Source: Linanthus parryae (taxonomy: Eukaryota; Streptophyta; Magnoliopsida; Ericales; Polemoniaceae). Taken from it: DNA of 64,000 nt. The DNA lies in the NCBI GenBank assembly GCA_023055425.1, contig JALGPY010000009.1:20605775-20669774 (forward strand), in the 5' to 3' direction. How positions within the stretch are numbered: position 1 is the first letter of the stretch; the number at the start of each line of letters is the position of its first letter. The notes under the pieces were generated by a model. That model did no database searches, had not been told where the DNA came from, and was given only the letters and a program-made list of their open reading frames with translations. The position numbers and the translations under genes were made by a program. Below are positions 18,811-29,506 of the stretch, piece by piece.

Positions 18811-20278
18811 AATAGGCATGCTGATGCTTTAGCTACCTTGGGATCCAAGGTAGTGCGGATAAATGTCCCGCAAGAATCTCGATTGAAGGGCGAACATCCT
18901 CGGCGTTGACAGAGGACGTGTGCGACGACGAATGCATGAATGATGCAGACTGGAGAAAGTCAATATTGCGTGCCATCGCAGAAGGAACGAGCAACGAAAA
19001 CTGGGCATCCACAAAGGGGTATTGCGTACATGAGAATACCCTCTACTACAAAGGCCCTGGCGGAATACTCATGCGATGCGTCTCACAGCAGGAGGGACAA
19101 GCGCTGTTAGAAAAGATTCACCAACATGCTTGTGGGGAAAGTGAGGTGTCAATCTATCGGAAAGCCCAGAGGTATGGGATTCACTGGCCGGACATGTCAA
19201 CGGCCGCAGCATTGATCCAAGGAAATTGCGAGAGTTGCGCACTGATCAAGGACTCTTTATCAATTGCTCTGACCGATGATGATGTGGATTGGAGGAAGCC
19301 ACTCTTCAACTTTCTCACGCAAGGTATTGTGCCTGAGTCGAGAAAAGAAGCCGAGAAACTAAAGAGAAAAGCGGCACGGTATGTGGTGCAAGAAAGTATG
19401 CTTTGGCGAAGGGGCCACGAGGGCAACCTGCTGCGATGCCTAGACAGCAAGGAAGCACAAGAGGTGATGGAACTCTCTCATCAAGTGGAACATCAGGGAG
19501 GTGCGAAGTTATGCAGACAGCTTCTCTCAGTCGGTTATGGAAGCAGATTTCCGCACTAAAGTAAGACGGTGTCAGGAGTGCCAATTCAAAGGCAATCTGG
19601 TGCATGCTCCTGCTGTAGATCTACATGCATTGGGAACACCATGGCCGTTCCATACTTGGGCTTTGGATTTTGTTGGCCCGATCCGACCAAACTCGCACGT
19701 GAATTAGTTCATTCTCACTGCGACCGAGTTATTCACCAAGTGGGTAGAAGCAATACCGCTAAAAACAGCAAATGCGCTCGCTGTAGTCCATTTCATCCAA
19801 TAAAACATCATATGCAGGTTTGGCATTCCTAACACAATTCTCTCGGATAATGGTACCCCCTTCGTTAATCACCAGGTAGCTGCGAAACTAGCAGAGTACA
19901 ACATAAGGCAGATATGCTCTACCCCCACCCGAAAGGGAATGGTCAAGCGGAAGCAACCAACAAGACGCTGTTGAGAATCTTGAGTAAGATGGTTGCAGAC
20001 GACCACAAGAAATGGGCTGATTCCTTGAATATAGCCTTGTGGGCGTATCGAACTTCTCCAAGGACGCCCACATGAGTCTCGCCATTTCTTTTATGCTATG
20101 GAGCTGAAGCTGTGGTACCTGCGGAGGTGAAGATCAACTCTGCAAGGTTGGCCTTACATGCACTATATTAGAATCAACGCGATCACGACTTGGTTCTGTT
20201 AGAAGAAGAGCGGGAACAGGCCAAACGAACTAACAAGCGATATCAGCAAAGGATCGCTCGCGCGTATAATAAGACAGT
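18811..20278 (+). pseudogene. Gypsy copy B: pol fragment (RNase H end to integrase)
   Basis: It begins mid-pol at the codons for RHADALATLGSK. It then carries zinc-binding module 1 (from ADWRKS, about 18948), module 2 (from VDWRKP, about 19282) and integrase with WALDFVGP and ILSDNGTPF. Frameshifts, a 14-bp deletion near 19539 and several stops make it inactive. It ends inside the codons for AYNKT, exactly where copy A inserted. The remaining C-terminus resumes at 35233. The 5' half is missing: the joint with the Copia fragment at 18810 shows no LTR. Confidence 0.85.
20274..20278. other. Target-site duplication of copy A
   Basis: ACAGT stands immediately left of copy A, and ACAGT again at 35228-35232 (and at 44584-44588 in the duplicated unit). 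Joining the flanks after removing one copy restores the reading frame of copy B's pol. Confidence 0.92.
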
Positions 20279-20912
20279 TGTAGATAGTGATTTCTGGACA
20301 GGCAAATCTTAGCCACGTGGCGATCATCCAACACACCATAATGTGCTCCACACACACTGGATCACCAGCCGCGCTGATCCACGTGGGGGCTGCGAGACAG
20401 GGCCATCGCATACCACCGCAAGGCACTTGTAGGGACTTAGTGGTTTGGAGGCTAGAGTAAGTCTTGTCGCATGCGAGCGACAACCAAGCCCGCACGCGAC
20501 CCCTAGTAATTGCTTTTGAGAGATTTATGGCACGATCTTCATAGACCCGGTCAAACCGGTCAAACCCGGTCAACCCCATAACGGTTCCGGTATACGCGGA
20601 TAACGTGCTGTAACGGTCCCTATATACGCGGACGAACGTGCCGTTGTGGTTAAGCTAATTAAGCCGCCATTGATGGGCGCATTAACCACACTACAATGGT
20701 CACATTCTCCGTTATATATAGGATCGTTAACACTTCCATACAAGGGGAGAACGACCCGAGACACGCTAAAGCTCTGCCAAAATCCTGTCTCTCTCTCACA
20801 CAGTACTATTGCCTTACTCTCTCCCTACACACAACCCAACACTTCCTGTGCCATTTCTATTCTCTTTCCTTGGTGTACAGAGAGTTCTCTCTGCAGGATT
20901 CTCTTGTACACA
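20279..20912 (+). repeat. 5' LTR of copy A
   Basis: 634 bp from TGTAGATAG to TTGTACACA. Contains a TATATA-type core (about 20715), a GGTCAA triplet array (20547-20575), and TATACGCGG/TATATACGCGG repeats. The same LTR occurs at 34594, 38660, 43959 and 48016. Confidence 0.92.
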
Positions 20913-20915
20913 TTT

Positions 20916-20929
20916 TGGTGAACCCGACG
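20916..20929 (+). other. Putative primer-binding site
   Basis: TGGTGAACCCGACG begins 4 bp after the LTR, the usual place for a tRNA-complementary site, and starts with TGG as expected for pairing with a tRNA CCA end. It is the same in copy C (39292 and 48649 regions). I cannot assign the tRNA without a search. Confidence 0.6.
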
Positions 20930-20952
20930 TGAACTTACCATTTCAAGCAACC

Positions 20953-22450
20953 ATGTCTCATGAAGATGATGTCAGTAACAGATCGCCTTCCACGGAGACC
21001 ACCTCGGGAGAGGAGGCCCGCCGTACTCCTACAGCCACCGGTGAAGCTCCGACGATAGAGGCCTTGGACGCCACCATCCAGAACCAGGCGAAGGCTTTCA
21101 AAGCTCAATCTGCACAGCTGGAACGGATAATGGCTATCCTGGGGACTCTCGCTCCAAATCTCGCACCAGCCACCACCGTCTCTCAGGGAGGAGGAGCCTC
21201 CACCACTCAAGGATTGGAAGTGTCAACCACACCACCCAATCCTAACCTGCAAACTCCACCGGCAACTACGCAGTTACCCTCAATTAAGGGGCCAACAGCT
21301 CAAATGTTGCCTCTTGCCACTCACACTCCTCAACCCTTAACTTTGGTACCTAATCCGGCCTCACAATACCCCTTGCCTCCTCCATCGGAAACGTGGGGCA
21401 ACGTGAATTCACAATATGCTCCTAGCCCTCCCGCAGCATATGTGTCGCCTCCGCCTGTGGAAAACCCTCCTCCTGCTGCTGAGGGAAGTGCTCCGGAGTG
21501 TATGACGTCGCTGCAACGGCGCATAGAAACCATTCTGGCTCACTAGTCGTTCGCAGACACCATCATCCCAAAACTTGACAATGATCCACCTATTCCACGA
21601 GAGATCTACCTCATGCCTAACCCTGCCGGGTACAAAGCTCCTAAATGGGACAAGTTCGAAGATGTCAATGGGAACGCCCATGAGCATGTCATGCGCTTCA
21701 TTGATGTAATGGGGTCGTACGGGGCTGATCCTAAGCTGCTGATGCGCGAGTTCCCGAAATCCTTGGGGAACGTGGCCTACAAGTGGTACAGGACGTTGGA
21801 AGCCGGATCTGTAAAGACCTGGGACGACATGGTCCAGAAATTTTACACTAAATTCTTCCAGATGGAAGAAAAGGTGACAATGATTCATCTCTCGCGGATG
21901 TATCAGAAGCGCGAGGAGGATGGAGTGACGTTCATCAAGAAGTTCAGGGCCAAGTCCTTGGAATGCAAAGACGTGATACTCGAGAGCAGACTCGTGGAGA
22001 TATGCTTGCAATGCATGCGAGACGAGTATAAAGGTATGCTTATCAACCTGCAAACACCTACATTTTCGAAGCTAATCGAATGCACGAAGAATATTGAGCC
22101 TATAGTGGAGAGGCAGAAAAAGAGGAATGCCCCTGAGAGATCCCCGAGCGAGACCACTTTCAAAATTGGGAGGTTCAGCTATAAGAGAGGACGTGAGGCT
22201 GAAGTGAATACGGTCTCGCCCCAAAAGCAGCCAAAGGTAGTGAACTTCGATGCGCCACCTCTGCCATGTTTGGTAGAGGAAGCGAGCGACTTGTGCAGAC
22301 AATGGCGTAAGGATGGTGTCCTGTCGCCGCTCGAAAGGGCAGCCTCCAAGGAGATGGTGAGGGATCCGAAGTGGTGCGAATGTCACGGGAAGGTCATGCA
22401 CCCCACGGCTGACTGCGAGAAGTTCAGAATCATGGTAAGCCAAAATATGA
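20953..22450 (+). pseudogene. gag of copy A (stop and frameshift)
   Basis: Starts MSHEDDVSNRSPSTETTSG. About 190 residues of coiled (LERIMAILGTL) and Pro/Thr-rich sequence precede the retrotransposon gag domain, with KWYRTLEAGSVKTWDDMVQK (about 21780-21840). A Tat-type knuckle CECHGKVMHPTADC lies near 22375. An in-frame TAG at 21544-21546 replaces a Gln codon kept in copy C, and one extra A in a run near 22449 shifts the frame into protease. Copy C shows gag and protease are one frame when intact. Confidence 0.85.
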
Positions 22451-23566
22451 AAAAATGGCGTATTGATTGTCAGCGATCAAAGGCAGGACGTGCGAAACAA
22501 TCCACTGCCTGCCCATGCGGAGCAAGAGCCGAAAGGCAAAGAGGTCGCCATGATCTCGATTGTGGACACTGAAGAGGTTGCGGAGGATGGTCTACCCATC
22601 ATTGCCGAGATCCAAAATGATGAGGACTACAGCATAGACACTGAGGACGAACGTGCCGATCGGATGAAGGGGTCGCACGGGTTCAACAGGTTCTTCGATG
22701 AGATGAACTTCTCAGAGAAATGCCGGAAGGAGATGACAAAGGCGATCCTGAGGATAGCAGAAGATTACGAGGAGGATATTGTAGTCTCCAATGGAAAGGT
22801 TGTCAGGGCATCTTGCTCTACAGAAAAGGTCATAACCTTCTCCGCAAGCGACAAGAAGACAGATGCGAGTCACCAGAAGCCTCTGTATGTAACAGCAATT
22901 ATCAATGGTGTGGAGTTCAAAAGAGCGTTCGTCGACGGAGGAGCGAAAGTTAACGTTGTCTCACTCAACACTCTGAAATTAGCAGGAATTCCAGAGTACA
23001 AGATCGTAAAGCATCCATCCCCGCTGATGGGATTCGGAAGCGACTCCAGAATGACGATAAGATGGATCAGTCTGGGCGTCCAGATCGGCAAAATAAAGTG
23101 TTCAGCAAAATTCTATGTCATTGATGTGAACACTACGTATCATATGATTATAGGTCGAGCCTGGATTCATCGCTTCGATGCGGTCCCCTCCACGACCCAC
23201 CAAGTGATGAAAGCCATCTGGAATGACAGGATAGTCGAGATACCAGCTTCGATAAATCCTTTCAACATGGATGAGGCGCATCTCAGTGAGGCGGTATGGT
23301 TCACTGAGATGGCAGATGAGCAAACGCCGGGGCCGTTCAACCCCACTCCTTTGCCTCGATGGGAGGACATCAAAGATCAGTCACCCGAAGGAGTAATGGT
23401 GACAAGAGAGGAGGCCAAGGAAAAGTCGTCTACGCGAGAAGAGGCGCCGCGGATTGCCTACCAGCGAAAGAACGTGTATACTCTGAAAAGGATAGCAAAA
23501 AATGATCCTGAAGGCAAGGAGATAGAGAGTTTCTACGCTAACGGGAAGAAATGTTACCGCATATGA
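22451..23566 (+). CDS. Aspartic protease region of copy A
   Basis: Continues gag after the frameshift. The active-site motif is AFVDGGAKVNVVSLNTLKLAG-like (DGGA around 22936, against the usual D-S/T-G), followed by LMGFGSD and YHMIIGRAWIHRFDAVPS, a typical retropepsin end. It cleaves the polyprotein in the virus-like particle. It ends at TGA 23564-23566, after which the same frame continues openly into pol. Confidence 0.82.
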   Translation, partial: KNGVLIVSDQRQDVRNNPLPAHAEQEPKGKEVAMISIVDTEEVAEDGLPIIAEIQNDEDYSIDTEDERADRMKGSHGFNRFFDEMNFSEKCRKEMTKAILRIAEDYEEDIVVSNGKVVRASCSTEKVITFSASDKKTDASHQKPLYVTAIINGVEFKRAFVDGGAKVNVVSLNTLKLAGIPEYKIVKHPSPLMGFGSDSRMTIRWISLGVQIGKIKCSAKFYVIDVNTTYHMIIGRAWIHRFDAVPSTTHQVMKAIWNDRIVEIPASINPFNMDEAHLSEAVWFTEMADEQTPGPFNPTPLPRWEDIKDQSPEGVMVTREEAKEKSSTREEAPRIAYQRKNVYTLKRIAKNDPEGKEIESFYANGKKCYRI

Positions 23567-23590
23567 AGGTGCGCGGGGGTGTCCCCACGC
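23564..23590 (+). promoter_or_regulatory. UGA plus stem-loop between protease and pol (candidate recoding site)
   Basis: TGA is followed after 4 nt by the stem GCGCGGGG (23571-23578), loop GTGT and CCCCACGC (23583-23590): seven Watson-Crick pairs and one mismatch. Copy C has the same arrangement at 59818-59844 with a changed base that still pairs as G-U. Protease and pol share one frame in both copies with no other stop near the joint. Retroviruses of the gammaretrovirus type use stop readthrough at gag-pol; a similar use here is inference. Alternatives are splicing, known for Ogre elements, or reinitiation. Confidence 0.5.
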
Positions 23591-26500
23591 AAATATGGGG
23601 ATATTCCTGGGAAAATCAATCAAATTGAGCAGGTTTTGAAACCAGACAAACCAATGCCAAGCGTTTTAGAGGAAAAACTCAAAGAAGCACCCAAATGCAT
23701 GGAGGACAAACCCAGGCCGCAAAAGCAGGAGCTGAAGGAGGTATTCCTAAGCCCGAGCAAAGAAAAAAAAAGGCCAGTCTTTCTAGGGGCGGACCTCACA
23801 GGGGAGGAGGAAGAAATATTGCTACAACTTCTGACTGAGTACAAGGACGTGTTCGCATGGGAATACGATGAAATGCCTGGTCTGGACACGAGCATCACCA
23901 TGCACCGGTTAGATGTAATCCCGGGATCCAAACCGGTAAAGCAGAGCACGAGAAGCTTTAGACCGGAGCTTAACGTTAAGATCAAGCAGGAAGTTGTCAA
24001 ACTTCTGAATGCCAAATTCATCGAGCCGAATCACCATCCTACATGGTTGGCTAACATTGTGCCTGTGGTGAAGAAGAATGGGCAGCTTCGCATCTGCGTA
24101 GATTTCCGGGACCTTAATCGTTTCTGCCCCAAAGATGATTTTCCACTTCCCAACATTGACTTACTTATCGATTCGACCGCGGGTCATCGCATGTTCAGCT
24201 TCATGGACGGCTTCAGTGGGTACAATCAGATCAAAATGGACCCCGAAGATGCACAGAAAACCGCATTCATCACTCCGGTGGGAGTCTTCAATTACACGGT
24301 TATGCCTTTTGGCCTCAAGAACGCAGGCGCAACTTACCAGCGAGCCATGATGGCCCTGTTTCACGACATGATGCACAAGGAAGTAGAATTCTACGTGGAC
24401 GACTTAGTTGTCAAATCCAAGGAAGAGGCAGACCACCTGGGGGATTTGCGGAAAGTGTTCAACAGATGCAGAAGCTTTCAATTAAAGATGAACCCCATGA
24501 AGTACGCATTTGGAGTAACATCAGGGAAATTCTTGGGATGTGTGGTACATCGTCAAGGAATAGAGCCTGATCCCGCAAAAGTATCGACAATCACTAGCAT
24601 GACGGCGCCGCACAACCAAAGTACCTTGAAGACCTTCTTGGGAAAGCTATCCTACCTGCGAAGGTTCATCCCAGCGATCGCCGAAATCACCTTTTGTTTC
24701 AGCGATCTTCTCAAGAAGGACGCTCTATATAACTGGACTACGAAGCACGAAACTGCATTTGGAAGGCTAAAGGACCTGTTGACATCGTCAAAGGTAATGA
24801 TCGCACCTCAGCTCGGATCACCACTCTTGTTGTATCTTACGTCGACGAAGAAGTCTATAGGGGCACTCTTGGCTAAGGAGTATGAAGGGCAAGAAAGGCC
24901 GATCTACTACATTTCTCGCATAGTGCAGCCGGCAGAATCAAGGTACACGAACATCGAACGTCATTGCCTTGCCCTATTCTTTGTAATAGAAAAGTTAAAG
25001 CACTATTTTGCTTCGCACAAAGTGGTAGTGGTCACAAAGAGTGATCCTATACGGTATCTTCTTACTCACACTACTCCTGGGGGAAGATTGGCAAAATGGT
25101 ATATGACCATTTCGCAATATGACATCACATGTGTTCGACCCCGGGCAATCAAGTCGCAAGCGGTGGCGGATTTGCTAGCACAGTTCCCTTTTAACAGTCA
25201 TGAGCCTGTGATTGAGGAAGAACTGGAGGGATCTGAAATTTACGCAGTTGAGTTGCCTTATTGGACGCTCCATTTCGACGGATCGTCAACAAGGAAAGGT
25301 GGAGGCATTGGGATAGTCTTGACCAAACCTGATGGGGAGGTCATACAGATGTCAGCAAAGCTTGATTTCGCAGTCACCAACAACGAAGCAGAGTATGAAG
25401 CTCTCATCGCAGGTCTTCGCGCAGCGAGGGCACTAGAAGTAAGTAACTTGACGGTTATGGGAGACTCCAAGCTAATCGTAAAACAAGCCTCGGGCGAGTA
25501 TGGTTTGAAGGAGATAAACTTATTGCCCTACCGGACCTTGGTACAGAAACTGGTGCAGCAGTTCTGCGATGTCAGGTACGAGCACAAACCCATAGCGGAC
25601 AATAGGCATGCTGATGCTTTAGCTACCTCGGGATCCAAGGTTAGTGTGGCTAAATGTCCTGCGAGAATCTCGATTGAAGTGCGGACGACCTCGGCGTTGA
25701 CAGAGGACGCGTGCGATGACGAACTCATGGATGATGCGGACTGGAGAAAAGCAATATTGCATGCCATCGCCGAAGGAACAAGCAACGAAAACTGGGCATT
25801 CACAAAGGGGTATTGCATACATGATAACACCCTCTATTATAAAGGCCCAGGCGGGATACTTATGCGATGCGTATCAGAACAGGAGGGACAAGCGATGTTA
25901 GAGAAGATTCACCAACATGCTTGTGGGGAAAGTGAGGTGTCAATCTATCGGAAAGCCCAGAGGTATGGGAATCACTGGCCGGACATGTCAACGGCCGCAG
26001 CATTGATCCAAGGAAATTGCTAGAGTTGCGCACTGATCAAGGACTCTTTATCAATTGCTATGACCGATGATGATGTGGATTGGAGGAAGCCACTCTTTGA
26101 CATTCTCACGCAAGGTATTGTGCCTAAGTCGAGAAAAGAATCCGAGAAACTAAAGAGAAAAGCAGCACGGTATGTGGTGCCAGAAAATATGCTCTGGCGA
26201 AGGGGCCATGAGGGTAACCTGCTCCGATGTCTAGATAGCAAAGAGGCACAAGAGGTGATGGACCTCTCTCATCAAGTGGAACACCAGGGAGGTGCGAAGT
26301 TATGCACACAGCTCCTCTCAGTCGGTTACTTCTGGTCCACTATGGAAGCAGATTGCCGCACTAAAGTAAGACGGTGCCAGGAGCGCCAATTCAAAGGTAA
26401 CCTAGTGCATGCTCCTGCCGTAGATCCACATGCGTTGGGAACACCATGGCCGTTCCATACTTGGGCTTTGGATTTTGTTTGCCCCATCCGACCAACCTCG

Positions 26501-27304
26501 CACGGGAATCAGTTCATTCTCACCGCGACCGAGTTGTTCACCAAGTGGGTAGAAGCAATACCACTGAAGACGGAAAATGCGCTCACCGTAGACCATTTCA
26601 TTCAAGAGAGCATCATATGCAGATTCGGAATTCCTAACACCATTCTCTCGGACAATGGTACCCCCTTTGTCAACCGCCAGGTAGCTGCGAAACTAGCAGA
26701 GTACAACATAAGGCAGATATGTTCTACTCCTTACTATCCGAAAGGGAATGGTCAAGCGGAAGCAACCAACAAGACGTTGTTAAGAATCTTAAGCAAGATG
26801 GTGGCGGACGACCACAAGAAATAGGCTGATTCTTTGAACATAGCTTTGTGGGCCTATCGGACTTCTCCAAGGACTCCCACAGGAGTCTCCCCGTTCCTTC
26901 TATGTTGTGGTGCTGAAGCTGTAGTACCCGCGGAGGTAAAAGTCAACTCCGCAAGGCTGGCTCTCCATGCATTATACGACAATCAACGTGATCATGACTT
27001 GGTCCTGTTAGAAGAGAAGCGGGAGCAAGCTAAAAGGACTAACAAACGATACCAAGAAAGGATCGCTCGCGCGTACATCAAAACAGTCCAACGTCGAGAT
27101 TTGGCAGTTGGAGATTTGGTCTTGCGCGCATCGGACCACTGCATGCGAGAGGCGGCTCATCCAAAGTTCGCAGCCAACTGGGAAGGACCCTTCGAAGTCA
27201 CAGAGGTATTTGATAGTGGCTACTGCAACATACAAAGGCTACATGGGACGACCTCAACCCCAAGCTCAGTCAACATGCGCTGGATTAAGAAGTATTATCC
27301 TTAA
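23567..27304 (+). pseudogene. pol of copy A: RT, two RNases H, integrase (two stops)
   Basis: About 1,240 codons, open except for TAG at 26021-26023 (Glu in B and C) and TAG at 26822-26824 (Trp elsewhere). Counting from 23579: RT with ICVDFRDLNRFCPKDDFPLP (about residue 172), MPFGLKNAGATYQ and the catalytic FYVDD (about 272); first RNase H with LFFVIEKLKHYF; second RNase H with LHFDGSSTRKGGGIG (about 563), NNEAEYEALIAGL and GDSKLIVKQASGEYGL; two successive zinc-binding modules; integrase with DFVCP (965), SDNGTPF (1024) and GQAEATNK (1060), a D,D-35-E set; then the C-terminal RAYIKTVQRRDLAVGDLVLR tail. The enzyme copies element RNA into DNA and inserts it. DFVCP has Cys where copies B and C have Gly. 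Confidence 0.9.
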
Positions 27305-27373
27305 CTCCCCTCATTATATGCGTTAGATTACAACGTCTACTTTATGCTCTGTATTGCTAAAATTCGTGCATCT

Positions 27374-27451
27374 TCTCTCCCATACGAGGGAATTGTAATC
27401 TCACATCTCCCATATGAGAGTATTCTATAATAAAAAGACTTCTCCCAAATG
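27374..27451 (+). other. Three short palindromes after pol
   Basis: Within 80 bp of pol's end three versions of TCTCCCATATGAGAG/TCCCAAATGGGA appear, separated by AT-rich DNA with ATAATAAAAAG. Copies B (35520-35600) and C (63617-63705) keep them; in C the third is a perfect TCCCATATGGGA. They could act in RNA 3' processing or as protein sites; that is inference. Confidence 0.5.
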
Positions 27452-27516
27452 GGAAGAACTTTATGATTTCAGCTGTCTTTATTGCTTTATTTATTTCTTC
27501 ATCTCTCAATAGCGAA

Positions 27517-28200
27517 AAGCCCATCCGCCGCGATGGCCGCATTATGAAAATATGATCTTAAGTGATCCTTAAGCCTATCCGCCATGATAGCAGCAATATG
27601 ATCTTAAGTGATCCTTAAACCTATCTGCCATCATAGCAGCATTATGATCTTAAGCGATCTCTAAGCCTATCTTCCATGATAGCAACACTATGATCTTAAG
27701 TGATCTTCTAAGCCTATCTGCCATGATAGCAGCATTAAGCCCATCCGCCGCGATGGCCGCATTATGAAAATATGATCTTAAGTGATCCTTAAGCCTATCC
27801 GCCATGATAGCAGCAATATGATCTTAAGTGATCCTTAAGCCTATCTGCCATGATAGCAGCATTATGATCTTAAGCGATCTCTAAGCCTATCTGCCATGAT
27901 AGCAGCATTATGATCTTAAGTGATCTTCTAAGCCTATCTGCCATGATAGCAGCATTATGGTCTTAAGTGATCTTTTAAGCCTATCTGCCATGATAGCAAC
28001 ACTATGCAAGTACGATCATAAGTGATCTCCAAAGCCTATCTGCCAAGATAGCAGCCGTACTAGAATCCTATCTTAAGCGATTCTCAAGCCTATCTGCCAA
28101 GATAGCAAAGCTATGAAAATGCGATCTCAAACGATCTAAAACCTCATCTGCTAAGGCAGCAGTTCTCATAAATAATTCTCAACCTGCGAATCTATCTGCT
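27517..28200 (+). repeat. Hairpin-rich tandem array in copy A
   Basis: About 15 degenerate units of 42-50 bp. Each has CTATC-TGCCAT-GATAG, which can fold, and GATCTTAAGTGATC, a near palindrome. A higher-order duplication of about 220 bp is visible: AAGCCCATCCGCCGCGATGG recurs at 27517 and 27737 with the same following units. Units decay toward 28200. Tat/Ogre elements are known to carry such arrays between pol and the 3' LTR. Spacing and flanks do not fit CRISPR. Confidence 0.9.
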
Positions 28201-29506
28201 GGATAGCAAATCGTAGCGATAACAGAATGCGAATGTGAAACTACTGAAAAGCTTGCCAATATGCATGCGAAAATTGCAACAAGAACAGCAAATCAAACAA
28301 AGCGATTTATTATTATGAGTCAAAATGACTTACAAATTATCTGTCTAGATAACAGCTTACAAGCGTAAAAGCTCAGATTGAGCTAGTTACACAGCCAACA
28401 TGGCTTACAATGCATCTAAATAGCAGCCAACAAGCGGAAGTTACACATCGGGGGAATCCTTACTAAAAAAGGATCGACCTGCTGGTCCTAACAGAAGCTA
28501 TGCGATACAACGATCTGCGACCAAAGATCTGTAGCAAGTAGGGTGTTCCTATAAAACGAACGGCCTACTAACGCTACAAGACCTATGCGGCCCTATGTTC
28601 AAGATCCCAGGATCTGACAAGGTTTCTGTCTGATCAACACCCCAAGAGATGTGCCTGAGGAACCACCCTTTCCAGCGAAGGGCAGGCAAGCAGCAAATCC
28701 TAGGGCAAGAGGCTCCTTGTCCACGAAGACGAGCACAACGGCTCGCCATCTCGAGTTCAAGAACGTGGTGGCGAATGGTCATCCTCCGGGAAAGCTAGAG
28801 GAGAAATCCGCCGTTCATTACAAACAGGTAAGAAGGCCAGTACGGCGCTGCACCTCGCCTGGAGGCGGCCGGAAACATGACCTGCAAACATAATAGACGA
28901 AGAAAATTCTTCGAGCAAACATGAGGTATCATATGCATCTTCTTTATGATAGTTATTTCTATGGAACAAAGCACAAACTCAGGTTTCACAACTTGAAGTT
29001 GCCATGAATCAACGACAGACAAGCATTGAAGCCAGCAGTTGTAGGGACTCATGGCAAGCCACATTATGGGATGAGCAACCCAAGCAGTACAAGGCAGGGT
29101 TTATATAGACCCAGTTGAGACTCTTCAGTTGCTTAGCTGAGTCAGCAAAACTTGGAAAAGGGGTAAGAATCAATCACTTACGCATTGAAAAGAGGTAACA
29201 ATCAATTACCCTATTAAAGGCTACGACGATTCGGTTGCGTATCTTAATTAATGACGGAAGGTCATGATACGAATGGACTTCCCAAGGAAAGCGTGCTTAT
29301 CTGATAAGCAATTAGCGCGAAAATCAAGGCAGAGTATCAATAGCTGACATCATAATCGATATGCATAAAGATATTTGAGCAAATCCCGGGAAGGGCAAAA
29401 CAGGCATTCAAATTTTTTGAAAAAAAAGGGGGGAGAAACCCTAGCAACATTACAGTAATGTTTACAGTAATGTTTCACATTTTGTTCGACACAAATTTGT
29501 TATTGT
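28201..29506. other. Family-conserved block of unknown function
   Basis: Copies A and B share the block up to B's 36920, so it belongs to the element. Frames exist on both strands (28651-28893 plus; 28795-29064 minus) but resemble no known protein. Conserved landmarks are TTATTATTATGAGTCAAAATG, CATCTCTTGGGG on the minus strand, and a GGAGGCGGCCGGAAAC segment. After 29100 the DNA is AT-rich, with TACAGTAATGTTT repeated near 29450. It may hold the 3' ends of the two converging transcripts. Confidence 0.4.

Noticed and set aside
20809..20952. Upstream extension of gag into the LTR
   Set aside because: The frame happens to be open there, but the ATG at 20953 follows the primer site and is conserved in copy C.
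27517..28200. CRISPR-like regular repeats
   Set aside because: Units are contiguous and degenerate, with no unique spacers, inside a plant retrotransposon.
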